Assembly: GCA_964036195.1 (NCBI GenBank)
Contig: OZ038455.1
Location: forward strand, 5,783,855 to 5,847,854
Source: Sphaerolaimus hirsutus
Lineage: Eukaryota; Nematoda; Chromadorea; Monhysterida; Sphaerolaimidae
Reading direction: 5' to 3'
Length of the DNA stretch: 64,000 nucleotides
Shown: in pieces, positions 22,560 to 34,936 of the stretch
Numbering within the stretch: position 1 is the first letter of the stretch
Layout: each line of letters begins with the position of its first letter
The notes under the pieces: model-generated
The model's database searches: none
The model's input: only the letters and a program-made list of their open reading frames with translations
Told to the model about the DNA's origin: nothing
Made by a program: the position numbers and the translations under genes

Positions 22560-23488
22560 CAGAGTTGTGCAAATACTGGTATTTTTGGAAAACGTAAACG
22601 TAAACGTAAATACCTTTTCCAAATCAAAAGTATAAATACTAAAACGTAAGGTATTTTTAAAATACCAAGGAATACGTAAAAAAAACGTAAACGTAAAAAT
22701 TTTTACACACAGTATTTGCCATTGTGATTTGGGAAATACCATTATTTTCACCTTTAGATGGGTCAATCGCTCCATCTGCACCACTTTCCGTTGTAAGTGT
22801 GGCCAAGTCCAACTACGCTGGTAATTCTAGGGGTGTCCCAGACCCTGTGAAATGCCTTAAAAATGTCAAATGGCGTGCAAAGTGTCTAAAGTCATGCAAA
22901 ATGCCCTGGAAGGTGGCAAATCGTTGCCATTTTGCTGGGCATATAACATGAGTATTGACATTTGCATGAAATTTTACATTTTACAGGGCATCCTACAGAG
23001 TCTGGGATTGGCACCAGAGCTGCACTCGCTCTGCCAGTTTCAAAACGTGTGCTACTCATAGTTGTTGCAAGTGGCGTCGTCGGAATTCATCACAAAAAAA
23101 TTATAAACGCAAGACTCCACAAATAAACAAAAAGGGTTATGTGTTCAGCATTTGAACACATTCATGAATATGTACCAAGTATTCCATGTGTATTAATTGC
23201 AAGCGTGATTCACTTTTTTTATACACCGCTTTTTGTATGTACCTATACAAGTTACTTTTATGCAAAAACATAAGAATATTGTTGACTGCAGGTGGTGCGG
23301 CCCATTTGAACATGTGCACGTGCGAATGATTACAAGTTTTTTACGTTTTCTCTAGTACCCGAGTACTTTGGTCAGGAAAATGTAACAAAACGTAACGGTA
23401 TTTTTGTAAAACGTAAACGTAAACATAAGTATAAATACCCGAATAACCGGGTATTTCGGGTAAACGTAAATACGTTTTTCCAACTCTG
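22560..23488. mobile_element. Insertion with AAACGTAAACG subterminal repeats (I), copy 1 only
   Basis: Ends CAGAGTTGTGCAAATAC and TACGTTTTTCCAACTCTG. The empty site in the partner is CTGTACAG once (52318-52325). The right flank is CTGTACAG and the left flank is CTGTATTTACAG, an 8-bp duplication with 4 extra bases. Both ends carry repeated AAAACGTAAACGTAAA. It is probably hAT-like by layout. Confidence 0.75.
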
Positions 23489-23577
23489 CTGTACAGACAT
23501 AATTTACTTAAATGTGAGCAGACACCTGAGTTTATCCGCATGCTGCTTTGCTTGCGAATCTTTTTACATGTGCAAAT

Positions 23578-24584
23578 CAGGGTTGGTTTTATAAAAATTC
23601 ATTTTAGTAAAATTGTATAAAAATTGTATAAAAATTTTATTTTATTTTTATTTTATTCTTGTTTCATTTTATTTTATTTTATTTTATTCCCAAAAGTCAT
23701 TAATAAAATAAAATGACACCATTTTACAAAAATTTTACAAAAATTGTACAAAAATTTTACAAAAAATCGAAATCATGCATGCAAGGACAGAAAAATGTTA
23801 TAATTAGACCTGTACATGAAAAACCTGTGACAAATTTTTCCTTTACTTTTCAAAAGTTGCATGCAGTAGGTATTGTTAGCTAGCTGTAAGTGTAAAGTTA
23901 CAATTATTGTCAGTAGGACTACTGGAGTGTGCTGGGCACATTTGTAAAATGTCATGCCATGTGTCAATTGTCATGCAAAATATCAAGTGTCATGTCAAAT
24001 TTCAAGCAAAGTGGCAATTGTCATGACAAATGTCATGCAAAGTGTAAATTGTGTATCCGTATCTTGTGTTTTTGTATCCATGGTGTGTCTTGTATCCAAA
24101 TCTTATGTTTTTGTTTCCAAATGTTCACATAAGATTTGGATTCAACAACAACATAATTTGGATACAAAACATAAGATTTAAAAATAAAACATAAGATTTG
24201 GATACAATTTGCTTGACAATTGACAATTTAGTTTATATTTGTCATGCCAATTGACAGTTTACTTAACATTTGTCATGACAATTGACACTTTCCATGACAT
24301 TTGACACTTTACAAACTTTGGGACTGTTCCCAGATTTATGAATAAACAGGTAGAGACTCAAGCAATGAGATAAAATTTTACAAAAAATATATGAATTTTT
24401 ATACAATTTTACAAAAATACGAATTTTTTTACAATTTTACAAAAATTTTACAAAAATTCAAATTTTTATACAATTTTTATTTTTATTCTAAAATTTTCCA
24501 TTTTATTTTATTTTATTTTATTCTTAAATTTTCCATTTTATTTTTATTTTATTTTTATTTTTTTCCGAGATTTTGCCAACCCTG
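23578..24584. mobile_element. hAT-like non-autonomous element, TTTTACAAAAA family (F)
   Basis: CAGGGTTGGTTTTATAAAAA to TTTTGCCAACCCTG, with the perfect duplication GTGCAAAT (23570-23577 and 24585-24592). The partner segment has GTGCAAAT once near 52400. It closely matches 16893-17922, including the TGTCATGACAATTG and ATACAAAAC inverted blocks in the centre. Confidence 0.93.
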
Positions 24585-26339
24585 GTGCAAATGGAAAAAA
24601 ACTGACAACACAACACTGTTAAAAGTACCGACCTTTTACAAAGCATAATTATGTAAACGTAAAGTATCTATTATTAGCTTTTTTCTGCTCTTTTTCCTTT
24701 CTATGCGTTGAAAAACCTACCTTACCTATATAAATGCCTACCTACCGCAAATCCACGAATAAGATCCCCCCTCGAATAACTCCCCCCTGTTGGCGAAGCG
24801 AGGAAAACATACCCCCCCCCCCTCGAATAACTCCCCCCTCTTGAATAACTCCCCCTGTTGCATGACGAAAATTAAAATACAAAAGAATATTAGCCTAAAG
24901 CAGCGACAGTAGATACATGATGTGTATGTAGTGATGGAATGGCGCCATTGCGCTGGCGCCATTTGAGGACGCCAAAGGGCGCCGCGTCATGGCGCCATTG
25001 GCGCTTGGCGCCCTTTTTCTGCGGCGCCCACTTTCTGAAAGGCGCCATGGCGCCTTTGGCGCTTGGCGCCCTTTTTCTGTGGCGCCCTTGGCGCCTGGCG
25101 CCCTGCCCTAAAAGGGCGCCAAAATGGCGCCAGCATAGTTTCAAGGTGATCGTCCGTGGATAATAGAAACTCGCCGTAAAAATGGACGAAGCGGTGTGAG
25201 TGGATGAAATTTTTTTTCGTCCAACGGTTCATCGTATGCGTCTAACTGATCAGAAGCAGAGAACGATGAACCGTCGAACTTGCAAACCCATGAATCAATG
25301 GATTCAAATTGTATTTCCGTTTTTGTTCACTTAAAGAAAACATTTGCGATCAGAAAGCAATAAAACATTATTTGCGCTGTATGAACTGAACGATTCTTTT
25401 TTCAAATGAACAATTTTCATTGTGTTCAAATTGAATGTATTGGGGTATGATTATATGCCAAATTTTTACCTCAGTAGTCTCATTTTTGTTGATTACATGA
25501 ATAAATTCGTGAATGTGCGCGCTAGAGTGCTAGAAAGATCAAATCAAATCAAATAAAGTTTACTCGGCTCAGACCTCTAGAGTCTAATGCAAGTAAATAA
25601 CACAACACACATTGTACACCCATTGATTACTCCTACATTGCGGCCTTACAACGGTGAGTTTTGTACGACGCATAAGCATATGTTTACCAACAACAGGCGA
25701 TATCTAAAGTAACTTTATTTGAACTTGAGAACGGTGGAGATGAAAGTTGAAAACTGTAAGAGTCTAAAACGTCCTAAGTAATAAAAAGGAATGCGGCAGA
25801 CAACATTGCCAATAGCACCAAAATAAACACTCTAGAACCCCACGACCAGGGTTTGAACTGCTCATATAAAAACATTGAGCAACATAATGATTGCATGTTT
25901 TTAAAACACGAAAAAGTAAAAAAGAGAGATACATTCACAAGAGATGAATCATACATGAAAATTGAACCTTGTCCGCATACTCCTTAACCTTTGTTTCTTT
26001 CCATTTTCCGATACATTCCCTACTTTTCCAGAATTTTGTGTACTTGGATTGTCCATGAAAAAAAAGAGAGAAGGTCATCTGTCCACACAAAGTATTGTAA
26101 AAGATTGTTTTCCTTGATTTTGTTTGTACTCTTGCTGGTTTGCGTCTTTCCAAAATTTCCAAAAATTTGCCAAAAGAAATCCGATTTGCATGGTTTGCAG
26201 ACTTTATACACACTCATTGAACATCATTTACAGGAGATCTCCTAAGTTTACCCGTCATTGTCTGTTTCAAACCACATCATGACAACATTGATCAAATCAT
26301 GGAAATTGTGTTGCAAAACTTGTATCCTTCTAAGTGTAT

Positions 26340-29300
26340 CTACAGAATATTGCTACATCTTTGTACATTTCCATGGTGGCTGAGATCTGCTGGCTTATCC
26401 TCGCTGGTGCGGCGTCCCGCTCGCGAACGATAAACTGTCACAGCGTTCTGCCTCCCCAGCAAGGACACCAGACAGTATCTCCAGATGTTCCGATGCTCGG
26501 ATACACATTTTGTGCACACTGCAGCATCAAACACATTACTAGGAATCTGTCTCTCAATATTATGGGGATTTTGTTGTGAATTCAAAGCCGCCGCTGCCTC
26601 GGGTGTAGAGAGCACCTCTCCACACCGTTTGCTGCAGCAGTCTTCACTGAGCGACCTCACCCAAGCTTTGCGCCAGAGTGTCACTGTAGGATGTTGGCAC
26701 TGTCCCAAGTAATGGGAAAGTGTCATCCAAAATGACCACCCTAGTGCTTCGCATAATGGACAGTTAATCCATTGCCTAGTGTTGTTGTGCCTAAAGCGTA
26801 ATAGTTGTATTTTTGGAAGCCACCCATGTCTTCCCGCAAACCATGCGTGTTCATTTGTTTGTAGTGTTTCTGGTGGTAATGGTGTTATCTTGTCTAAAAC
26901 TTGATTTTCTTTTTGCACACTTCGATGTCCTGTTGTCCTAGATTGCGAACCAACTTCCCAGCCGTAGTGTTTGCATGCGGATAGTATTTCATTTTTGTGA
27001 CAGTTTTGTGAGTTTTCTAAGCCTACCTCTCTCTTTGCTCCCATCGCCCGGCCCCGTGGTGAATTTTACCGCATTGAACCCGTGTTCCCCCTTTGACTTT
27101 GTACGCCCCATATTCTTGCTGCTAATTTGGTTGTTTCTGAGTCTTTGTTTGATTCCAGATAATCGTTATATCTGATCACATTATACTTATACCAGCATTC
27201 CATGGTTCTGATGTCCCAGTCCATCCCTAACAGCTTATTTGAAATATTTCTCCCCACCCCACCCAGTCTTCAGTACAGCCCTTATTGTAAGGCTGTCATT
27301 TGTTTCAGCGCCGTTTTTGATATTCCCGTTATTTCACTGCCGTACATCACTGTACTTGCAACATATGCCAAAATGTTCAACGCCCAAATTTGCCGTCTGC
27401 TGTGTTTTCCAACTTTCTTAGCCAGGAATCTGCCTTTTGTAAGCTTTTCCATGTAGCTGTTTTTTGCGCCTGAAAAGGGTCTCGTCCGCTACTCAGCTTT
27501 ATCCCCAGATATTTCGTTTCATCACATTCTTTGATAACTTGTTTGTTCCCATCTTGACCTATCCCCAATTCCCAGTTCCTGTATGGATCTGCTTTTCTCC
27601 TGAAATGCATCACCATACTTTTCTGTTCGCTTATCCCAACTCCCCACTTGTAGCTCCAGTCCGTGAACGTGTCCATTGCGCATTGCAGATCTTGATCGGT
27701 GTTTGCCATCAGTATGACGTCATCCACAAAAAAGCCTGCTGGTATTTTTCTACCCCCTAATTTTGCTCCTATCCCTAGTCGTTCCAGTTTGGTCCACAAG
27801 TCCGCCATGTACAGGACATATAGCGTGGGGCTTAGGCAGCACCCCTGGCGTACCCCTAGTGGATAGTCTAAGTTTTCTGTAGCATTGCAAGTAGCATTGC
27901 TGACCTGTGTACGTGCCTTTTATGGCCGTACATAGTTTCTTGCTGTACCCATAGTCCCTCAGTTTGACCCACAAGCAATCCCTGTTCACTCTATCGAAGG
28001 CTTTGACTGCATCCACGAAGCAGGCTGACAATTTGTTTGTCTCTGCTAGGCAGCCCTGCAGTAGCACGTGGTTGTCAGTTGTTCTTCTGTTCGCTCTAAA
28101 GCCAGCCTGCATATCTCCGAAAGCATTGCTTACTTCGAATGCATTCATTAGCCGCTTATTCAAGATTAAGCAATATAGCTTGAGTATATTGCACTGAATT
28201 CCCACCGTCCGATAGTTGTTCACATCCGACTTCGATCCCTTTTTATGCAGTAGGACGAGTTTGCATGTTTTCGCTTTGTTCAGGATAGCCTCCTGACCGT
28301 CGAACCACCGATTCATTTGATTTGTCAGGGCTGCCAGCAGGTGTCTCCCAGGCATTCTGATCATCTCATGAGATATTCCCGTTGTGCCTGCCAACTTCCC
28401 CAGCTTCATTTTTCTGCACGCCTCCAATGTCTCGAGCTGTGATATTTCCATGTCCATTTGTTCAGATAGATTTCTATCTATCACCCCTTTCATCCCGCGA
28501 TCTGTGTCGAAGCTGGTTTTTTCTATATTTGGAGATTGTATTCGTTGCCAGAATTCCACTAACACTTGTTTCAATTCCTCATCGTCCTTGCACTCTCTTG
28601 ACCCGTTCTTGAGCATCGGATATTTGACATCTGAGTCGCGTAGTTTCGCTGCCAGCTTATACAGATTTGTGTGTTCAATTCCGTATTTTAGCTCATTCTC
28701 TAACACCCTATCCTTCTGTTCTTCTCTCGCTGATCTTTCAATCTGTCTTATATTCTGCAATCCAGCTTTCCGTGCATTTCTGTACTCCGTCAACCCTATT
28801 CTCCCCTCGTGCAGCGCTCTGCGTTTCCTGGTCAAAATCCGCTTTGTTTCTCTTATCTGTTTGATGTGCTTTGACTCTTTCATGTTCCCTTGCCTCACTC
28901 CGAACCACTGCTCCGCCCATTGCTGCAAGAAATCAAGCAGGGCAGAGTAGCTGTCCGGAGCTGTTTTGTGTTCCAGGATTTTCTTGATTTCTGATAGAAA
29001 TTTTGTCAATTTATCTTTTCCTCTGACTGACCATCTTGGTGCCTTTGATTCTCCCTTAATCCCCCACCGCTTGATTCTATCGTGATATCAACGTCCAGTG
29101 CACTATGATCCGATATCAGGGGGCTTCTCCCATGTCCAAGATTTTTCATATCTGCAGACACTGTTGTGGCCTGATTATCGATCATGCAGTAATTGATCCT
29201 TGTTTTTGTCCTGCCTGACTCGAAGGTCCACCATTGTCTGTTAGTGTCATCTAAAACTGACATGTCTGTAGCATCCAGCCATCCTTTCACTAATCTCCCC

Positions 29301-29896
29301 GTGCTGTTAACAGTCTCACTACACCTACCTCTCCCTAATAGTTCAGGTCCTAGCGACGCATTGAAATCACCAACAACAATGGTATCTCTACCCGAGCTTC
29401 GATTGCCTATTATTTGCTCTGATATTGCCTCCAGAATTTTGGCATTTGATTCCTTTTGCTCTTTGTCTCTTTGAAGCCTTCCTTGATCTAGTAAATACAG
29501 TCCTACAATATCCACTTTCCCTGCCAGTGTTGATATTGTCATTGAGACTGTATTACTCTCTAAACCCCTCTCTGTGATGGATCCCTGCATGTATGCCGAG
29601 ATAGATCTTTTTATATACAAGGAAACCCCCATTATTGTTTTTGGGTTTGGGTATGAGTGTGAGATCATACCCAGACATCTCCGTTGTCTCTAGTCGCATT
29701 CTTACATTAGCTTCTCCCGAAATGACAACATCATAGCATTCACTTCTCAGCATTTCTTGTATTTGTTCGTGTTTATTTCGCGCTGATCTCACGTTTTGGT
29801 AGATCAGCTTTAGTTGATTTCCCCATGTCACCCCCTTTTTGTTTTTCCATTCTTTGTTGTCATTACCTAACTTCACGTCCAATTTTTTTTTCCTTA
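26340..29896 (-). pseudogene. LINE ORF2: AP endonuclease + reverse transcriptase + CCHC end
   Basis: Read leftwards, the endonuclease starts with LKLIYQNVRSARNKHEQI (about 29820), has VVGDFNAS (about 29375) and SDHSAL (about 29110). Reverse transcriptase follows from about 29009, with LHKKGS..NNYRTVGIQCN, DMQAGFRANRRTTDNHVLL, the first catalytic Asp in FVDAVKAFDRV (about 28010) and FVDD (27706-27736). A C-terminal CPLC-x12-H-x4-C zinc motif lies near 26755. The frame shifts near 29640 (G run), 27830 and between 27380 and 27050. The enzyme would nick target DNA and copy LINE RNA by target-primed reverse transcription; this copy cannot make it. Confidence 0.88.
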
Positions 29897-30365
29897 GGCG
29901 GTGTTTACACGGATTCTTTGTGACGACAAAAATTGTGATTTTGTCAACCATGTTTTTGGGTGAAAACCAATAAGTAGATAGATCGGACGCCTCAATTGAT
30001 CATTATTTGATCGACCCCATTACATGGAACAATAATTAATTTTTATAGATTACGCAGTAATGCACAACAGATAATGTATTTTTCTTGTGGTCGTAGCTTT
30101 GTTGGAGGGTTTGTTCTACGCGGCCTCGCTAGCAAGGCCGCGTAGAACAAACCCTCCGACAAAGCTACGACAACATGCAAAAAGTGTGATCTAGTGTGCG
30201 TGATAAGGGAAATTATGGAATTTGATGTATGCCCCAGGCAGTGAAGCTGGCACAATCACAATCAATGGAGGTAGCACACATGTAATATATTTCACATTGA
30301 TTCCACAAGAACAGTTTTAAAAATTGCATTTTTTGTCGTCACAGCAAATCCGTGTAAACGCCGCC
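29897..30365. mobile_element. Harbinger-like foldback MITE with TTA duplication
   Basis: Left GGCGGTGTTTACACGGAT and right ATCCGTGTAAACGCCGCC are inverted, continuing into TGTGACGACAAAAA on both sides. TTA flanks both ends (29894-29896 and 30366-30368). A three-base TTA/TAA target with GG-initial ends fits PIF/Harbinger. It interrupts the LINE just upstream of the endonuclease coding region. A long hairpin lies inside (30087-30168). Confidence 0.85.
30087..30168. repeat. Long near-perfect hairpin inside the MITE
   Basis: About 37-bp arms (GTCGTAGCTTTGTTGGAGGG ... to its inverse) with one mismatch surround the 8-base loop CGCTAGCA. It is far more perfect than the rest of the element. Confidence 0.9.
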
Positions 30366-30449
30366 TTAGGATCCCTGTTATCCTACCTATAGCCTTTTGT
30401 TTTTTAGTTCTTGGACCACGAGCAGCGGTGTCCTCACCTGATTGCATTC

Positions 30450-31030
30450 CTACCGTGTCTGTGCTATGTGTTGTTGGTTGGTATGACTCGTCAACATTGT
30501 TGGTCTTAGAATATGTTTTTTTTGGGACCTACCACGGTGCGTGTAAAGTGCCCTTTTCCATATCACCCATAATATTGAGAGATATACCCCTATCCGTTCC
30601 ATAATATCACAAACGCCAGATGAGAATTGCCGCCACACTTTTGTCAACCGCCTACTCCATGTCGCACGCGCCTCCGCACTCCGCCCGATAGCCACTCTGC
30701 ACAGTGATATTACATAGTAATTACCCCGTAACAGATATCCCATCTTACGCCAACCCCTTTCAGATCCAAGCGTTTTGTGTGGTTTTGCTAAATGCTGTTG
30801 TAAAATCCAAAATCCCCCTATCGCAAGCAGTCCTAACAACATACCAGTGCTGCTGGCGCGACGAGCTAGTGCCGAGAGTCGCCGTATGGGCTGCCACGCC
30901 CGCCGCCCACGCCTTGATATTGGGAAAATTCTCCGCGTCGGTACGCACCTTGACCACCTCCCTGCTGGTTCCCGCCGCCGTAACTGTGAAAAACGGTGTT
31001 TGTTCTCAGAAACCCTAAGAAGAATATCCC
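30450..31030 (-). pseudogene. Remnant of LINE coding region between ORF1-like part and endonuclease
   Basis: Minus-strand frames contain protein-like stretches, VKVRTDAENFPNIKAWAAGV (about 30955) and GWRKMGYLLRGNYYVISLCR (about 30750), in different frames. At least one frameshift is therefore present. No domain was recognised. The position, between the two foldback insertions, places it in the LINE. Confidence 0.5.
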
Positions 31031-31145
31031 ATAATGTAAACACCTTCCCGGACAAGTTCACCACCCATTCTTTTATTTCTCTTCATATGCAATATCTCTG
31101 GATATGGGAATCGTACAAGGCTAATATTTGGTTGGTATATGGTCC

Positions 31146-32380
31146 TAACACTCTGCTACTCTGTATTAATGGTGGGAGGCGCGGCAACTCACTACAGGGC
31201 GGGTCGCCCTACATGCAAACATTTTTGTGGCTTTTTCGGTGTCCCAAACAAGTTCACCACCCACTTGATTGGCTACACTACGAGGGCCATATCTCCAGCT
31301 GTGTGGGCGATAGAAAGCTGAAATTTGGGGGATGTCTTGCAAACAACCCCCTCTCACAATTCACCAGTGGGTGCCCCCGATGACCCACTACAGCATGGGT
31401 CGCCGCATATAAAGTTGTTGATTTTTTTTAAACATTCCAAGTCTCCCAAATAAGTTCGCCATCCATCTGCATTATAAAAAAAATGTTGTAAGAACATACC
31501 TGATATAAAACTGAATAAAATTTGAACCCTCGTTATGCTCATAAAAATTTTTTCAGTGGGGCACCCACCCCGTCCCATGAACAGCAGACTGAAAATTTCA
31601 CTTTAAACCAATGTTTTGTTTCACACTTAAAAAGTTGGTTTACAAAGTTCATTAGGGAAGGGTTTAAGGTTCAAAGTTATGTAAAACACAACCTTTAAAA
31701 TGCCTGCATAAGGAAATTTATTTGGGGTGAATTAAAAACTGGAAATTTTGTCAAATTTTGTTCCTGTGATGATGTCATTATGACACCATAATTTTCACCC
31801 CAAATAAATTTCCTTATGGAGGCATTTTAGAGGATATGTTGTTTACGAAACTTTGAACATTGGACCCTTCCCTAGTGAACTTTGTAAACCAACTTTTAAA
31901 GTGTGAAACAAAAACTTTGTTTAAAGTGAAATTTTTGGCTTGCTGTTTATGGGACGGGGTGGGTGCCCTACTGAAAAATTCTTAATGAGCAGAATAAGGG
32001 TTCAAATCTGACTCAATTTTTTATCAGGTATGTTCTCACAAAATTTTTTATAATGCAGTTTGGTGGCCGACTTGTTTGGGATGCTTGGGTTGTTTTGAAA
32101 AAATGAACAACTGTTAATGCAGCAATGCATACTGTAGTGGGTCGCTGGCAGGGACCCCCACTGGTGTATTGTAAGGGTTTTTTTAGCAAGACATCCCCCA
32201 AATTTCAGCGTCGTACCAGCCTCACAGCTGAAGATACGACCCTTGAAGTGTAGCTAATCAAGTGGGTGGTGAACTTGTTTGGGACAGCAAAAAAGCCAAA
32301 AAAATTGTTGCGTATAGGGCAACCCACCCTGCAGTGAGTCGCCCCACCTCCCCCCATTGAAGCAGAGTAGGGGGGTGTTA
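31146..32380. mobile_element. Long-arm foldback element inside the LINE
   Basis: Terminal TAACACTCTGCTACTCTG is matched by the inverse at 32363-32380, and the two halves pair over most of their roughly 580-bp length around a centre near 31765. Examples are AAGTTCACCACCCACTTGAT and AATAAATTTCCTTATG, each with its inverse. Arm identity looks about 75-85%. A third copy of the arm phrase (CAAGTTCACCACCCATTC) lies outside the left edge at 31053-31075, so the true edge may be near 31040. No clear target duplication was seen. Confidence 0.75.
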
Positions 32381-32394
32381 CCAGTCGATTTTGC

Positions 32395-34936
32395 CGCCAC
32401 ACTTTTGGACTTGCTGCGCCGATCTTTCTTCAGCCTCGTCGTAACCGATTGCGCGTGCTTTTGTTCTGCGTGATAATCACCTACTGTTTTCATGTAAGAT
32501 GTATCTTTATAGTATACCTCTCCTTGAAAAGTCAGCAATGCGATTTCTCCATCTTCCAATGGATCACGTCCCCCCCCAAATTTCAACTCGTTTTGCATAA
32601 TTGCTGGTATCAGTTTCTTTTTCAACCTACCCGCAAGCATTTGCTCCGCCCTTGATCTGTGCTTGTCCGTGGCGCCGATTTCCCACATTTTCTCCACCTG
32701 CTCCAGCTCCTTGAATTCAGATTCGTAGGCCTCCAGCTCGCTGTCGACCAGCACCTGTACCAAGTCCGCCGTGTCTCTGACTGTCTGTCGGGCTTCCCCG
32801 TAGGCATTCAGGCATCATTTGTCCTTCGGCAATGTCATGCCATCCCAGAGTGCCTTATTGAACCCGTTTCCCAGGACCCCGTTGTGCAGGCAAGCGTTGA
32901 CGATCTGGCGCGTGCCTGTGAGCATCAAGTAGGCACAGAATCTCTTGTTCTTGCCATAGACCGCTGATAACACACCAATCAGACATTTGGTCAGCTTGCT
33001 GTTTCGCATAGTGTCGGTGTCTGTGTTGGCGTAGTTGTACCATATCTGCATGTTGTCGCAGGATTCTTTGTCGGCCGTGAAGTCCCTCCAGAATTGCATC
33101 CTTGCATCGAACCAGATTGCTTTTGCAGCCGGTGACGCATCTGGGCTCAATGGTTTCCGGTCCTTATTCATCTGCACCGCCTTTTCCCTCATCTCTGTAT
33201 CCATCAGCACCCTGCCTTTTTGCCACAAAAGTGCAAAGGCGGGGCACTTCCAGACAGTGCCATCCGAGGGAAACTCCATTGGCGCGAACATTGAAAACGG
33301 GTCGCTGCTGTCCCCAGTCGAGATCATGAAGAGTGTTGATTTGTCGACCTCCATCTGCCATCCGCATTGCGCCATCATTTCTGGATGTTTGCCAGTGTGT
33401 CTGCATGTCTGTTCAGCACCGCCTTCATTGCATTTGTGTCCACGCGTGCATCCCAGGCATCCTTTTGAGCCACGGCCACTTTGTTGTTGCACTCCACGCG
33501 CATCACATTGATTCTGCACATTAGGTTCACCTCTTCAGCCACCCCAATTTTCGCCGTCAGCGTCTCAAAAATTTGCATTGTCCCTACCGTCTTGCATAGC
33601 GCCTCTGTACAGCACGCCGCATCCGCCTGTGCGAGTTTGTATGAGTCCTGTGTCACAAATATCTCAGCATTGTTAAAAAGGTGTGGCATGCTCTTGACGA
33701 AACAGCGTTCGGTAGTAAAAGATGTTTGATTGAGGTTTGACCTAGGCATGCATGCATTTTCAAACTGTCCTAATTGATCGCAAGTAAAAGTCCCTTCATT
33801 ACCCCCCTGCTCGTGTTGTCGCATTGCGCTCCCCATAATAACCGCATCACCTTTATGCATCTCCTCCTGCAGCATCAGCACCTCGTCCCTAGACTGAACC
33901 AGCGTGTTCCTTCTCTGCTCCATCCAGAGCTGTAATTTTGCCGCGCATTCATCCTGTGTCAGAGCCTCCATTTCGCGCGCAACTACACTCATGTCCGCCA
34001 GAATCGCCATCGGATCTGAACCTTCGCTGACACGCCATCGGATCTGAACCATTGTTTTTGCGCGTTTCGCTTTCTGTGCTGCAGCCTGCGCAATTACCAA
34101 ATTCATAACAAAGGTATTGTCGGTCCCTAGTTTTGCCCCAGATAATAACCCCGCGTCTAGAATATGTATTGTGCATTCATGTGATAGCCCACATATCCCG
34201 CATTCACTAGTAAATCCATCCCCAAGTATCCCTATGTAGAATTTTGTTTTGTCAAATCTTATCACAATTCCTACATTGTCGGGTCTTGAGTATTGATAAT
34301 CGATGCCAAAAGATATGGCTTCACATCCCAAATCCAAGCCGATTCCGGCTCCGCTCAACCATCCTAACTCCGCCCCCTTTTTGCTTGCATCCGCGAACGC
34401 TCTTTTCACGGTCCAAATAACTCCCAGAAAATTGGACTCCCCCCGTGACCTGATCCAACTTATTCGCAGTGTGTCCCTTCTGTTTCGGGTCCCTCCGCAC
34501 CTCCTGGCCCTTCGATCGGCGTCTGGTTCTGCTCGTGACCGCTGGCGTCTCTGTGTTCTGGCTCTCTGCCAACAGAGCCGCTTCTTCACCTTTGGACGGC
34601 GATTTCCCTCCCGGTTGATCACTGCCCAGTCCCGATGCATTTGGTAGCAGTAGGGCTTGATCGCGCGCCGAGTCGTAGCTGTTTAGACAGCTGTCCATCC
34701 ACTGCCTGCATTACGCACCTCCGTCGCATATTTACTCCGGAATCGCGGAAACTTCAAACTCGCGTGATAACTGACCACGTTTTTTGTTGCGCTGCCGCGT
34801 TTTCCCCCGCCGCATTCGCCGCTCGCGTGTTTCCGGGTGTTTTGCCGCTCCGCCGTTCGCATTCCACTGATTTCGAATGACGCTGCAAAGTTTTTTGATA
34901 TTTTTGGCATGTTGACAGCTTTTGGGACGTTGCCAA
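32395..34936 (-). pseudogene. LINE ORF1-like region of unknown family, broken
   Basis: Minus-strand protein-like segments run in order. A first stretch from about 34936 contains NAAGENAAAQQKTWSV. A basic stretch from 34698 contains TSRTRRRSKGQEVRRD. A long stretch to about 33380 contains SFGIDYQYSRPDNVGIVIRF and ECGICGLSHECTIHI. A last stretch, 33380-32395, contains FWRDFTADKESCDNMQIWYN and ends in the basic KKDRRSKSK. Frames change near 34440 (a G6 run) and 33380, and a single in-frame TGA lies at 32815-32817. I recognise no RNA-binding or zinc-knuckle domain. The total is longer than usual LINE ORF1 proteins, and its role is inferred only from position. Confidence 0.55.

Noticed and set aside
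24391-24648. Phe/Tyr-rich 85-codon frame
   Set aside because: Translation of the TTTTACAAAAA and TTTTATTTTA repeats of the F element.
30620-32412. Shared 16-17-base phrase TTGCCGCCACACTTTTG at 30624 and 32392 as a target duplication of the foldback element
   Set aside because: The first copy is about 500 bp from the element edge, so it cannot be a target duplication. Probably an internal LINE repeat or chance.
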